Assembly (NCBI RefSeq): GCF_004115155.1
Contig: NZ_RDSM01000004.1
Coordinates: 186,001 to 250,000, forward strand
Direction of reading: 5' to 3'
From: Granulicella sibirica
GTDB taxonomy: Bacteria; Acidobacteriota; Terriglobia; Terriglobales; Acidobacteriaceae
DNA: 64,000 nt
Both the position numbers and the translations under genes were made by a program. The notes below the pieces were generated by a model that ran no database searches, was not told the DNA's origin, and saw nothing but the letters and a program-made list of their open reading frames with translations. The first letter of the stretch is position 1, and every line of letters starts with the position of its first letter. Of this stretch, positions 1 through 8,336 are shown one piece after another.

Positions 1-1392
1 GTTGCGTCTCGATGCACTTATAGCCGGAACGAGGCCGAAGAGAATGCCGGTGAGTATCGATAGACCGAGCGTGAAGAGGAGCACGCGCATATCCAGGGCG
101 ATCCCCGACCCATCCTCGCCGAGCCTGGGAAGTCCGCCGATATTGACGCTGAGCAGAAGACGAACGCCGGCGTTGCCAAGGAACAATCCAAGCAGGCCGC
201 CCGTGAGCGACAGGAGGAGGCTCTCCGCGAGGAGTTGACGGATGATGTGCCAGCGGCCCGCGCCGAGAGCTGCCCGCGTGGCAAATTCGCGCCTGCGTGC
301 GGAAGCTCTGGCCAGTTGTAGATTCGCCACATTCGCACACGCGATCAGAAGGACCAGCCCAACCGCGCCGAGCAGTACCAGAAGCGGAGCGCGCGTGTCG
401 CCGACCATGGATTGCTGCAGCGACACCACACCGTAGTGATTTTGCGGACCGAGCGCATCGGGCTCTGCTCGCCGTAACTCGTCCGTTGCGACTGTGAGAT
501 GAGCGTTCGCCTGTTCGACGGTGACGCCCGGTTGCAGACGTGCCGCTACGGTGAAATAGTGCGCCCGGTCCTGTGAGTTCAGGTCGAATTGATACGGTAT
601 CCAGACATCCGCCGGGTTCTCGCTAAAGAAGTCGCGTCCGATAACTCCGACCACGAGATAGGGCGTGTTATCCAACTGGATGTTCCGGCCTACAATCGTC
701 GGGTCGCCACCGAAGCGAGCCTTCCACAATCCATAGCTAAGCACTACGACATTTCCCCCATGCAGGGTATCTTCCGCTTCGGTGAAGGTGCGGCCCGCGA
801 TCACCGGCGCATTGAAGAGCGAGAAGTAATCATGCGTGACATGGACACCCTGTATCTGCTGTGGGTGGTCGCCACCGGTTAGGTTCAGCCCGGCGCCGCC
901 GGTGTCATAGGCGGCTACCTCGCGAAGCACTGAGTTCTGATGAAGCCAGAAGTTGAACTCGGGAACGCTTGCGCGATCGAGCGCCCGCTGAGGCGTAAAT
1001 AGAACCATCCTCACGAGAGACTGCGAATCGGGAAACGGCAGCGGCTCGAGAAGTACGGTATTTACAACGGAAAAGACCGCTGTGTTAACTCCGATTCCGA
1101 GCGCAATCACAAGCAGAGCGACGATCGTGAATCCGGGAGTCTTGCGAAGCGACCGCCAGGCATGGCGCAGATCCCGCCAGGTGCTTTCCATCAGCGGCAA
1201 GGACCGATAGCTCCAGACACGCTCCCGCACAGTGAGCGGATTGCCAAACTTCAGGCGAGCCTGCCGTCTTGCCTCAACATCCGATAAGCCACGCGCGAGG
1301 TTCGCGTCCACTTCGCACGCGATATGCGATTCGATCTCTTCCGCAAGGTCCCTGTCCTTCTTGCCGCGATTGAGATAGCGCTTCAGGCTCAT
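1..1392 (-). CDS. ADOP-type MacB-like ABC permease, cut by the left edge
   Basis: Reading leftward from the ATG at 1392 gives 464 open codons that run off the window, so the last third or so is missing. The N-terminus is the soluble prefix typical of acidobacterial ADOP permeases (about residues 1-80). A first membrane helix follows, containing TIVALLVIALGIGVNTAVFS, then a periplasmic MacB_PCD-type domain. A second membrane region contains LVLLIACANVANLQLARA and the coupling-like RRREFATRAALGAGR. Members of this family have two FtsX-like modules and sit in the inner membrane; their substrate is generally unknown. The gene lies 15 bp after a PadR gene on the same strand, the usual ADOP arrangement. 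The product name is firm; any transport role is inferred from family. Confidence 0.9.
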   Translation of the reverse strand, partial: MSLKRYLNRGKKDRDLAEEIESHIACEVDANLARGLSDVEARRQARLKFGNPLTVRERVWSYRSLPLMESTWRDLRHAWRSLRKTPGFTIVALLVIALGIGVNTAVFSVVNTVLLEPLPFPDSQSLVRMVLFTPQRALDRASVPEFNFWLHQNSVLREVAAYDTGGAGLNLTGGDHPQQIQGVHVTHDYFSLFNAPVIAGRTFTEAEDTLHGGNVVVLSYGLWKARFGGDPTIVGRNIQLDNTPYLVVGVIGRDFFSENPADVWIPYQFDLNSQDRAHYFTVAARLQPGVTVEQANAHLTVATDELRRAEPDALGPQNHYGVVSLQQSMVGDTRAPLLVLLGAVGLVLLIACANVANLQLARASARRREFATRAALGAGRWHIIRQLLAESLLLSLTGGLLGLFLGNAGVRLLLSVNIGGLPRLGEDGSGIALDMRVLLFTLGLSILTGILFGLVPAISASRRN

Positions 1393-1407
1393 GTCTGTCC
1401 CTCCTGC

Positions 1408-1758
1408 TCAGCCGTTCGATTCTCCGAGGATGAGGCCGATGGCATGCGTCATCCGCCGCCAGCGGCTGGTCGCTGCTTCAAGTTCCTTGCGGCCCTTTGC
1501 CGTGAGCCGGTAGAACTTCGCTCGGCGGTTGTTCTCGCTCACACCCCACTCCGAAGCTACCCATTCCCGATCTTCGAGCCGGTGGAGCGCCGGATAGAGC
1601 GATCCCTGCTCCACCGAAAGGGCATTCTCCGAAGTGAGCTCGATGGCGTGCGCAATGGTGTGCCCGTGCGCCGGGCCAAGGATCAACGTCCGCAAAATGA
1701 GCAGGTCGAGAGTTCCCTGGAGTATCTCGCCTGCGTTCGGTGGTTGGTTTTTTGCCAT
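1408..1758 (-). CDS. PadR family transcriptional regulator
   Basis: The 116-residue protein has the PadR winged-helix pattern: a first helix with GTLDLLILRTL, then HGHTIAHAIELTSE, the recognition segment EQGSLYPALHRLEDREWV, and a wing ending in NRRAKFYRLTAKGRKEL. It belongs to the short PadR-s2 type without a long C-terminal domain. It directly precedes the ADOP permease and probably forms an operon with it, so it likely represses both genes. A purine-rich stretch (GGGGAGAAGG) just before the ATG serves as ribosome binding site. The ligand is unknown. Confidence 0.92.
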   Translation of the reverse strand: MAKNQPPNAGEILQGTLDLLILRTLILGPAHGHTIAHAIELTSENALSVEQGSLYPALHRLEDREWVASEWGVSENNRRAKFYRLTAKGRKELEAATSRWRRMTHAIGLILGESNG

Positions 1759-2181
1759 CGGCCTTCTCCCCTCGAATGACTATGGGTGAGGAATATACTC
1801 CACTCGAACGTCTATTGGAAAGGCTTTGTTGCGGGTCGCTGTCTTGCTATCAGAGTTGGATGGGAGTCACGACTCATGAATTCTCTAGCCGGTAATCGGA
1901 AAAGCTCTATCGTGGATTTCGAACATAGGCGGTTGCTGCGCCATGCACCCAGATGGCGTCGTAACTTTGTAGGAATAAGTGAAATACCGGGCGGAGATCG
2001 CAGGAATAACACCCAGATAGGCGAGCTAAGTCAAAAGCCGCGGCATTTCCCGGACCATTGTGAGTGTCATCTACTAGTTCTTCTATGGGAATCAAGTCGA
2101 TTTACATCCGGTTCGCAACCTGAATGACGCGTGGGTCATCCTAACCAATCAGGAATACAATCGAGATAGAGGTTTCACGAA
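1759..2181. other. Intergenic stretch, no supported gene
   Basis: About 420 bases between padR and a small gene, visibly less GC-rich than the neighbours. Short ORFs exist on both strands, but none has a recognisable motif, a ribosome binding site or the codon bias of nearby genes. The padR promoter should lie at the left end. It may be decayed accessory DNA. Confidence 0.5.
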
Positions 2182-2427
2182 ATGAACTTGATCGAAGAGA
2201 TTGACGCGGAGATACTTCGTCTTCAGCATGCCAGAGCCCTTCTGGACGAATCCCCCGTAAAGCGCGGACCTGGTCGTCCCAGGAAGTCGGTTGTGTCGAC
2301 TGTAAAGGCGAAGGTGCAAGGTAAGCGCCTGATGAGCCCAGAGGGCAGAGCGAGGATTGCGGAAGCTCAGAAGAAGCGTTGGGCCGCGAAGAGGAAGGCC
2401 AGCAGGAAGTCCGCAGTCGGAAATTGA
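2182..2427 (+). CDS. Small basic hypothetical protein with AT-hook-like motif
   Basis: An 81-residue, strongly basic protein. After a short helix (about residues 1-23) comes an AT-hook-like GPGRPRK, then a conserved-looking block MSPEGRARIAEAQKKRWAAK and a lysine/arginine-rich tail. Small proteins of this make-up are frequent in Acidobacteria, and minor-groove DNA binding is a reasonable guess, but no function is known to me. A GAGG lies about 9 bases before the ATG, and a strong terminator follows the stop, so the gene looks monocistronic and real. Confidence 0.65.
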   Translation: MNLIEEIDAEILRLQHARALLDESPVKRGPGRPRKSVVSTVKAKVQGKRLMSPEGRARIAEAQKKRWAAKRKASRKSAVGN

Positions 2428-2461
2428 TTCCGGATTGGCGATCGATGTCTGCGTTCGAGAT

Positions 2462-2506
2462 AGAGCGCCTCAGCCTTAATTATTGGAAGGTTGAAGCGCT
2501 CTTTTT
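2462..2506 (+). terminator. Rho-independent terminator
   Basis: A long stem, AGAGCGC-C-TCAGCCTT against AAGGTTGA-A-GCGCTCT with one mismatch and one wobble, is followed by five T. It ends transcription of the small basic protein gene. Confidence 0.8.
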
Positions 2507-2613
2507 GCTGTTTCCCGTTAAAGGCTCTTGATTCCTAAGTCTCAGTTGAGAATCCCGGGGGCAGGAACCGCGCCAAAAGACCGCTGATGGATCGTATCTG
2601 CGAAACGTGGAGT

Positions 2614-2922
2614 TCAGCGGACGCGGCGATAGTTCTGGCCCGAGGGGAGCTGCCTTCTCGTCTCGTTTTCGTCTATTAGTTCCAGCTTCTGAGCTTCCTC
2701 TGGCGTAACGAGAAAACCCGCGCCGTAACCGTCCCGAGCTGCCCGAATGGTGGGACCATATCTGCCAGGGTTGATGCCGGCAACGTCCAGAGCCGCGGAT
2801 AACTCTTCCAGAGTTGCAAAGCTATCTTCCTGGCCGATCTCAGGCTCTGTGGCTCCAGCGGGGCTGCAGTAGATCATCCAGCGACCGAAGCTTCCTGATC
2901 TTAGATTAAGATTCAATCGCAT
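2614..2922 (-). CDS. Hypothetical protein, 102 aa
   Basis: No family recognised. The protein starts with a basic beta-like segment (MRLNLNLRSGSFGRWMIYC). The middle is acidic, EEDSFATLEELSAALD-like, and is followed by GINPGRYGPTIRAARDGYGAGFLV. The tail is charged. There is no signal peptide or membrane helix. The amino-acid composition looks like a genuine protein. It faces the small basic protein gene across a terminator and sits beside a decayed gene, in what seems an accessory patch near tRNA-Ser. Confidence 0.55.
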   Translation of the reverse strand: MRLNLNLRSGSFGRWMIYCSPAGATEPEIGQEDSFATLEELSAALDVAGINPGRYGPTIRAARDGYGAGFLVTPEEAQKLELIDENETRRQLPSGQNYRRVR

Positions 2923-2982
2923 ATGGGAAGAGTACTACCGGGAAATGGGTGATACCTATTGCGCAATGTGGTGCGCGCCAGA

Positions 2983-3297
2983 TCACCTCTGAACCATTGG
3001 CTGCGCCATCGAGGCGCTTCGAAGGGATCCGCAAGGCATTGGGCCTCGTGCACGATCTTGCCATCCTAGAACTCCACGATGCTCATAGTGAACGCACAGT
3101 CGTCTCTGATAGTAATTCTGTACACCGTGATCTGGAGATCGCCGCCCAGCAAACCGGTTTACCTGTAAACCTGAGGGCTTGCCGGGATGAGGATTGCGCA
3201 CGGCTTGCAAGTAAGCTCGACCGATGATTCGTTCGCCCGACGTGCGTGGAATCACAGATGATGTTGTACATGGCGTGCTCTGCGTCGGCAGAGCCAA
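2983..3297 (-). pseudogene. Decayed SnoaL/NTF2-like protein
   Basis: On the minus strand one frame reads AYLQAVRNPHPGKPSGLQV up to FAG. The next frame continues as GGDLQITVYRITIRDD and CAFTMSIVEF, then a TAG (3068-3066), then DGKIVHEAQCLADPFEAP. The last part closely resembles the DGKIVHETQYFADPFEAPAW ending of bacterial SnoaL-like (NTF2 superfamily) proteins. One extra G in the run near 3143-3147 would explain the frame change. The gene therefore carries one frameshift and one nonsense codon. Whether the 5' end is intact is unclear. Assignment rests on recalled family motifs. Confidence 0.5.
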
Positions 3298-3331
3298 TTG
3301 CGGATGTATGGGCCTGGTACTAGAGGAGATG

Positions 3332-3424
3332 TGGCGGAGAGTGGGGGATTCGAACCCCCGATAGAACTTTTGGTCCTATAACGGTTTAGCAAACCGCCGC
3401 CTTCAGCCACTCGGCCAACTCTCC
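3332..3424 (-). tRNA. tRNA-Ser (anticodon GCU)
   Basis: Read on the minus strand the 93-base gene starts GGAGAGUUGGCCGAGUGG and ends ACUCUCC-G-CCA, with a 7-bp acceptor stem. The anticodon loop UUUGCUAAA gives GCU. A long variable arm (UUAUAGGACC...) marks a class II tRNA, and the T arm reads GGGGGUUCGAAUCCCCC. The CCA is encoded. It reads AGC/AGU codons. Confidence 0.97.
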
Positions 3425-3467
3425 TGCACGTGTCGCCCGCTATGATTTTCGAGCCGGGACGAAGCTG

Positions 3468-3473
3468 ATTATA
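3468..3473 (-). promoter_or_regulatory. -10 box for tRNA-Ser
   Basis: A perfect TATAAT on the minus strand lies 43 bases upstream of the tRNA 5' end. No good -35 hexamer is visible at the usual distance. Confidence 0.5.
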
Positions 3474-3597
3474 GCGCGAGCGGGTTCGGGTTCGCGTGCT
3501 TTGGCTGGTTTTGTGTTTAGATTTGTTTGCGGATGCGGTCCGCAGGGGTGGGCAGGGATTGACCAGGGCGGTGGGACGGGTGGTTGGTGGGCGGAAG

Positions 3598-4890
3598 ATG
3601 CGGTTGCTGCCACTCATTGGGGCGACTTACTTCATGGTGTCAGGTGGGCCGTACGGGCTGGAGGACATCCTTGGGAAAGCAGGATATGGGCGGGCGATCG
3701 TGCTGCTTCTGCTGGTGCCTGTGTTCTGGAGTCTGCCGACGTCGCTGATGATTGGGGAACTGGCGACGGCGATTCCTTCGGAGGGCGGGTTTTACCAGTG
3801 GGTGCGACGGGCGATGGGGCCGTTTTGGGGGTTCCAGGAGGCCTGGCTCAGTCTGGCGGCCAGTGTCTTCGATATGGCAATCTATCCGACGACGTTTGTG
3901 CTCTACCTCTCGCATGTGGCTCCGATGCTGACGGCGGGTTATCGCGGGTGGTTGCTGAAGCTGGCGATCGTGGGGATCAGCGCTGCGTGGAACCTGCGCG
4001 GAGCGGCTTCGGTCGGGATCGGGTCGGTGCGGATGATGATGATCTCGCTGTCTCCATTTGTGGTGCTGATTGGGCTCGCGGCCTGGCGTGGGATGCATGT
4101 GGGGTTCGTGCCGGCGCGGTTGGGGGCTCCAGATACGGTGGATCTATCGGGTGCTCTCCTGGTGGCGCTTTGGAACTACATGGGTTGGGATAACGCGAGC
4201 ACGATCGCTCAGGAAGTGGACGATCCGCAGAGGACGTATCCGCGAGCGATGCTGTGGTCGGCGCTGGTGGTGATGTGCGTCTATACGCTTCCGCTGGCGG
4301 CGGTGTGGGCCTCGGGAATTCCGGCGGAACGATTTTCGACGGGAGCGTGGGTTGACGCGGCTGGTCTGCTTGGGGGAGCGGGGCTGGCGTTGGCGGTGGT
4401 ACTGGCGGGGTCCCTCGATGGGCTGGGGACGTTCAATGCGCTGACGCTGTCCTACACCCGGCTTCCATTTGCGATGGCTCTGGATGGCTTGGCGCCGCGG
4501 GTGCTTGCGAAACGGTTGCCGAACGGGGTGCCATGGGTGAGCGTTGCGCTCTGCAGCGTGGGTTGGGCGCTGGCGCTTGGGTTTACCTTCGAGAGGCTGA
4601 TCTCAATCGACCTGGTGCTGTATGGAGCTTCGCTGCTGTTAGAGTTTGTAGCGCTGCTTGTGCTTCGAGTACGGGAGCCTGGACTGTCGAGGCCCTTTCG
4701 CGTGCCGGGCGGGATGGCCGGAGCGGTGCTGGTTGGGCTGGGACCAGCTTGCCTGATCGGGTTTGCGCTCTGGGCGGCTCGCGGCGAGACGGTGGGGGCC
4801 TTGCCGGCTTTGCTGTTCGCTGGACTGGTGGCTCTGGCTGGGCCGGTGGTCTACTTCGTGGTGAGACGTTCGGCGATTAGAGCGATTTAG
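3598..4890 (+). CDS. APC-family amino acid permease
   Basis: The chosen ATG at 3598 gives 430 residues; an upstream ATG at 3496 would add a non-conserved arginine/glycine-rich leader overlapping the tRNA promoter region. From residue 1 the protein follows the APC superfamily fold. Helix 1 has the unwound GGPYG segment. SEGGFYQWVRRAMGPFWGF, in the region of helix 3, is a family hallmark. About 12 hydrophobic segments follow to the C-terminus. It should be an inner-membrane secondary transporter for amino acids or polyamines; the exact substrate cannot be read from sequence. It is followed by a bidirectional terminator, so it is probably a single-gene unit. Confidence 0.88.
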   Translation: MRLLPLIGATYFMVSGGPYGLEDILGKAGYGRAIVLLLLVPVFWSLPTSLMIGELATAIPSEGGFYQWVRRAMGPFWGFQEAWLSLAASVFDMAIYPTTFVLYLSHVAPMLTAGYRGWLLKLAIVGISAAWNLRGAASVGIGSVRMMMISLSPFVVLIGLAAWRGMHVGFVPARLGAPDTVDLSGALLVALWNYMGWDNASTIAQEVDDPQRTYPRAMLWSALVVMCVYTLPLAAVWASGIPAERFSTGAWVDAAGLLGGAGLALAVVLAGSLDGLGTFNALTLSYTRLPFAMALDGLAPRVLAKRLPNGVPWVSVALCSVGWALALGFTFERLISIDLVLYGASLLLEFVALLVLRVREPGLSRPFRVPGGMAGAVLVGLGPACLIGFALWAARGETVGALPALLFAGLVALAGPVVYFVVRRSAIRAI

Positions 4891-4897
4891 GCAGGAA

Positions 4898-4930
4898 AAA
4901 AGGAGCGTCGGTTTGCGGACGCTCCCTTTT
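4898..4930. terminator. Bidirectional terminator
   Basis: GGAGCGTC (4902-4909) pairs with GACGCTCC (4918-4925). An A-run lies before it and a T-run after it, so it can end both the permease (plus strand) and ppa (minus strand), which converge here. Confidence 0.85.
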
Positions 4931-4946
4931 CGGACTGCCTTTGCAG

Positions 4947-5510
4947 CTATTTATTGGGGTGTGGAACCGGCTTGGGTTCGGGGTTGATCTTGTTATCGAT
5001 GAAGCGCTGCTGGGCTTCCATGACCTTGTTGCGTGCGAAGGCGGCGTCTCGCCAGCCTTTGACCTCAACCTGCTTGCCTTCGAGATCCTTGTAGATGGCG
5101 AAGAAGTGAGTGATCTCGCGCAGCATATGGGGGTAGATCTCGGAGTAGTTCCAGACGTCTTTATACCGGGGATTGCCTTCACCGACGCAGAGAACCTTTT
5201 CATCGCCGAGGCCCTGATCCACCATCTCGAGGAGGCCGATGGGACGGACTTCCATCACGCAGCCGGGAAAGCTGGGGGCGTCGACGAGGACGAGGACGTC
5301 GAGCGGATCACCGTCGTCGCCGAGGGTGCTTGGGATGAACCCGTAATCGCCTGGGTAATGGACGGGAGAATGAAGATTCCGGTCGAGGCGGAAGACGTGC
5401 AGGTCTTTGTCATATTCGTATTTGTTGATTCCCTCGTGGGGGATTTCAATGACGGCGTTGATGACCTCCGGGGATCTGGGTCCTACCGGAAGCTCGAGGT
5501 AATTCGGCAT
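4947..5510 (-). CDS. ppa: Inorganic pyrophosphatase (family I)
   Basis: Hydrolyses pyrophosphate to phosphate in the cytoplasm, pulling biosynthetic reactions forward; Mg2+-dependent. The start MPNYLEL (5510) gives 187 residues, the usual bacterial length; an upstream extension of 24 residues is unlikely. Visible signatures are EIPHEGINKYEYDKD near residues 22-36, YPGDYGFIPSTL at 52-63, and the metal-binding DGDPLDVLV at 66-74. WRDAAFARNKVMEAQQRF near the C-terminus is also typical. It stands alone and converges on the APC permease at a shared terminator. Confidence 0.96.
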   Translation of the reverse strand: MPNYLELPVGPRSPEVINAVIEIPHEGINKYEYDKDLHVFRLDRNLHSPVHYPGDYGFIPSTLGDDGDPLDVLVLVDAPSFPGCVMEVRPIGLLEMVDQGLGDEKVLCVGEGNPRYKDVWNYSEIYPHMLREITHFFAIYKDLEGKQVEVKGWRDAAFARNKVMEAQQRFIDNKINPEPKPVPHPNK

Positions 5511-5655
5511 AGAGTCTGGGATCTCTTCTCGTGAGGATGATTCGCTTCGGGAGCGAGGTTTGGACGTCGGCGACGAGCGCAACGTGCTTGGAGTTCAGCC
5601 GCGACGAGAACGCAATCCGGCGGAAGGACTTCGGTTGAAGAGGCTAGCTCAAGTC

Positions 5656-5661
5656 TATAAT
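5656..5661 (+). promoter_or_regulatory. -10 box of purS, very close to its start
   Basis: A perfect TATAAT ends 8 bases before the purS ATG, and a TTGAAG lies 15 bases further upstream. With initiation about 7 bases after the -10 box, the transcript would have almost no leader. Confidence 0.55.
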
Positions 5662-5669
5662 CAGTCAGA

Positions 5670-5915
5670 ATGAAGGCTCATGTCTATGTCACATTGAAGA
5701 GAACAGTGCTCGACGCGCAGGGGCAAACCATTGCCGATGCGCTTCGGCGGATGCAGTACGGCGGTGTGGCCGATGTGCGGCAAGGAAAGTACTTCCTGCT
5801 GACACTCGATGATTCGTTAGATGCAACTGCGGCGGAGGCGGAGGTGGATCGCATCGCTCGTGAGGTTCTGACGAATCCGGTGATCGAGGAATACACGACT
5901 CGGATCGATCGCTAA
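5670..5915 (+). CDS. purS: Phosphoribosylformylglycinamidine synthase subunit PurS
   Basis: PurS is the small structural subunit that bridges PurL and PurQ in the fourth step of de novo purine synthesis. The 81-residue size fits. Typical segments are KAHVYVTLKRTVLDAQGQTI at the start, ALRRMQYGGVADVRQGKYF in the middle, and a C-terminal VLTNPVIEEYTTRID. purQ and purL, its usual operon partners, are not in this window. No Shine-Dalgarno is visible and a TATAAT ends 8 bases before the ATG, so translation may begin on a leaderless mRNA. Confidence 0.93.
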   Translation: MKAHVYVTLKRTVLDAQGQTIADALRRMQYGGVADVRQGKYFLLTLDDSLDATAAEAEVDRIAREVLTNPVIEEYTTRIDR

Positions 5916-6148
5916 GCTGGATCTCCTTCCCCAGGTGGTGGTTCGGATCTTTTGTTTTCAAGATGATAGGTTGATTCGGCCGAGATTCCTCTCCGACAAA
6001 GCGCTAAATCCTCCATTCATTGGAGTTAGGAGAGCTTTGGGTTGGGGCATAATGTCCGTGCGGCTTTGAGCGAGATGTGGGGCGCCCGCATGCAAGGACC
6101 GGGCAACTGTGGACGGGTGCTACGCTTAAAGCTGGAGAATCTTCGACC

Positions 6149-7240
6149 TTGATCGTTTCGGATGTGGCACAATCGGCGGCTCCCGTGAGGGGAAGCCGCT
6201 TTGTTCGGGCTTGTTTGCGACAGCCCGTTGATAGGACGCCGGTCTGGTTTTTGCGTCAAGCGGGGCGGTATATGCCGGAGTACATGGCGGTGCGGAAGCA
6301 CCATAGCCTGCTCGATATCTGCAAGACTCCGGAGATCGCGGCGGAGGTGACCATCACTGCGGCGGAGCGGCTCGGGGTGGATGCGGCGATCATCTTTGCG
6401 GATTTGCTGCTGCCGTTTACGCCGATGGGACTGGATTTCGAGTTTGTTGCGGGCGAGGGGCCGGTGGTGCATGTTCCGATCCGCTCGTGCGAACAGGTGA
6501 AGGCGCTGGTGACGGATCGGGTGGAGGAGCTGGGGTATGTGGCGCGTTCGATCGAGAAGGTGGCAAAGCACTTTGAGCCGGCACGGGCGGATGGGGATCA
6601 GCTTGGGATCATTGGATTCTGCGGGGCTCCGTTTACGCTGGCGAGCTACATGATCGAGGGTGGGAGCTCGAGGAACTATATCGAGACCAAGAAGATGATG
6701 TACGGCGACGGCGTGGCGTGGCCGATGCTGATGGAAAAGCTGGTGACGGTGCTTGTGGGGTACGCGCAGCAGCAGGTGGAGGCGGGCGCGGATGTGATCC
6801 AGATCTTCGATAGCTGGGCTGGCGCGTTGAGCGTTACCGACTACCGGGAGTACTGCCTGGCGTGGACGACGGAGCTGGTGGGGCGGGTGCGGGCGATGGG
6901 TGTGCCGGTGATCTACTTTGGCGTGGATACGGCTTCGCTTCTACCGGCGATGCGGGAAACGGGCGCGGATGTGATCGGGCTGGACTGGCGGGTTCCGCTG
7001 GAGGTGGGGTGGAAGTCGGTGGGTGCGGGGTGCGGGGTGCAGGGGAATCTGGATCCGATCGCGCTGTTTGCGCCGGAGGAGGTGCTGAAGGCGCGGGTAG
7101 ATGAGGTGCTGAAGGCAGCGGCAGGACGGCCGGGGCACATCTTCAACCTCGGCCATGGCATCGTACCGGGAACACCGGTGGAGAATGTGATCCGGGTGGT
7201 GGAGTGGGTGAAGGAGCTGGACGGCCGGTACCGTGCGTAG
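6149..7240 (+). CDS. hemE: Uroporphyrinogen III decarboxylase
   Basis: Decarboxylates the four acetate side chains of uroporphyrinogen III to give coproporphyrinogen III in heme synthesis. Both family signatures are present: PVWFLRQAGRYMPEY and GFCGAPFTLASYMIEGG. The C-terminus reads HIFNLGHGIVPGTPVENV. The start is uncertain. The frame is open from an ATG at 6077, but that leader is unlike the family. A TTG at 6149 with GGAG upstream gives 363 residues, close to the norm, and is chosen here. hemH follows after 21 bases, so the two are co-transcribed. Confidence 0.93.
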   Translation: MIVSDVAQSAAPVRGSRFVRACLRQPVDRTPVWFLRQAGRYMPEYMAVRKHHSLLDICKTPEIAAEVTITAAERLGVDAAIIFADLLLPFTPMGLDFEFVAGEGPVVHVPIRSCEQVKALVTDRVEELGYVARSIEKVAKHFEPARADGDQLGIIGFCGAPFTLASYMIEGGSSRNYIETKKMMYGDGVAWPMLMEKLVTVLVGYAQQQVEAGADVIQIFDSWAGALSVTDYREYCLAWTTELVGRVRAMGVPVIYFGVDTASLLPAMRETGADVIGLDWRVPLEVGWKSVGAGCGVQGNLDPIALFAPEEVLKARVDEVLKAAAGRPGHIFNLGHGIVPGTPVENVIRVVEWVKELDGRYRA

Positions 7241-7261
7241 GCTGGCTGCGGGAGAGAGTGC

Positions 7262-8263
7262 ATGAAAGAAGCGGTGTTGTTGCTTGCCCATGGGACGCCG
7301 GACGTTCTTGGGGAGATGGCGGAGTATCTGAGCAAGGTTACGGGCGGACGGGCGCTCCCGCAGGAGGTGGTGGAAGAGCTGCAGCATCGGTACGGCGAGA
7401 TCGGGCTCGGGTGGGAGCTGGGGGAGGAGCCTCCTCCGCTGACGAAGTGGACGCTGACGCAGGGTTTTCTGCTGGAGAAGGCGCTGGGGACGAAGGTGTA
7501 TGTGGGGATGCGAAACTGGCATCCGTATATCGCCGAGGTCGTCGACGAGATGCGGGCAGATGGGGTGACGCGGATCAAAGCGTTGTGCCTGGCTCCGCAG
7601 AACTCGCGGACGAGCGTGGGGCTGTATCGGCGCGTTTTGATGGACGCGGCGGTTGGGATGGAGGTGGAGTTCGTGACCGGGTGGGCGGAGCAGCCGCTGC
7701 TGGCACAGGCATTCGCCGAGAAGACATGGCCGGTATGGGCGCAGGCTTGCGCGGAGGCTGGAAGGCGGGTTCCGGTGCTGTTTACGGCGCATTCGGTCCC
7801 GTGCCGGACGATCATGACGGGCGCGGCTTCGATTGCCGGGGCTCGGCCGGGAACGCCGGTGCAGGCGACTCCTGATCCCTATCCTGTGGAGGCCAAGCGT
7901 ACGGCACAGCTTGTGGCGGAGAAGCTCTCGGTCGTCGGCTTCACGGAACAGGACTGGGTGTTTGCGTTTCAAAGCCAGGGAATTAGTGGCGGGCCTTGGA
8001 TCGGGCCTACGGTGGAGGACACGCTGAAGGCTCTGAAAGAGCAGGGCGAGGTCGGAGTGGTGATGCAGCCCGTTGGATTCTTGTGCGACCACGTTGAGAT
8101 TCTGTACGACATTGACATTGCGTTTCGGAAGACAGCCGAGGATCTTGGGTTGAAGCTTTGGCGGGCGGAGAGTTTGAACGACTCGGCTACGCTGGTGGAG
8201 GCGCTGGTTGAGGTGGTAACCGGACGCTATCAGGCGGATGTGGATGAGGTTGTGGTGGCTTAG
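7262..8263 (+). CDS. hemH: Ferrochelatase
   Basis: Inserts ferrous iron into a porphyrin (protoporphyrin IX, or coproporphyrin III in the coproporphyrin-dependent route). The 333-residue protein begins KEAVLLLAHGTPD. The metal-site histidine region is VLFTAHSVPCR, and the glutamate motif is QPVGFLCDHVEILYDID. WVFAFQSQGISGGPW is also typical. It is the second gene of the hemE-hemH unit; a strong terminator follows. Which porphyrin it uses cannot be decided here, because neither hemQ/chdC nor hemN/hemF is in the window. Confidence 0.92.
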   Translation: MKEAVLLLAHGTPDVLGEMAEYLSKVTGGRALPQEVVEELQHRYGEIGLGWELGEEPPPLTKWTLTQGFLLEKALGTKVYVGMRNWHPYIAEVVDEMRADGVTRIKALCLAPQNSRTSVGLYRRVLMDAAVGMEVEFVTGWAEQPLLAQAFAEKTWPVWAQACAEAGRRVPVLFTAHSVPCRTIMTGAASIAGARPGTPVQATPDPYPVEAKRTAQLVAEKLSVVGFTEQDWVFAFQSQGISGGPWIGPTVEDTLKALKEQGEVGVVMQPVGFLCDHVEILYDIDIAFRKTAEDLGLKLWRAESLNDSATLVEALVEVVTGRYQADVDEVVVA

Positions 8264-8281
8264 TTTCTTCCGGCTTACAGA

Positions 8282-8310
8282 ACGGAGGCTTCGGCCTCCG
8301 TTTTGTTTTT
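8282..8310 (+). terminator. Rho-independent terminator after hemH
   Basis: The perfect 8-bp stem ACGGAGGC/GCCTCCGT, closed by a TTCG tetraloop, is followed by TTTGTTTTT. It separates hemE-hemH from the downstream oxidase gene. Confidence 0.92.
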
Positions 8311-8336
8311 CCCCTATCGTGTGAATAGGAGGGTGG

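Noticed and set aside
1786..2127. Possible 113-aa gene
   Set aside because: No ribosome binding site, no motif and overlapping frames on both strands; kept as intergenic.
2949..3227. 92-aa frame on the plus strand
   Set aside because: It is the complement of the decayed SnoaL-like gene, whose minus-strand reading has recognisable family segments.
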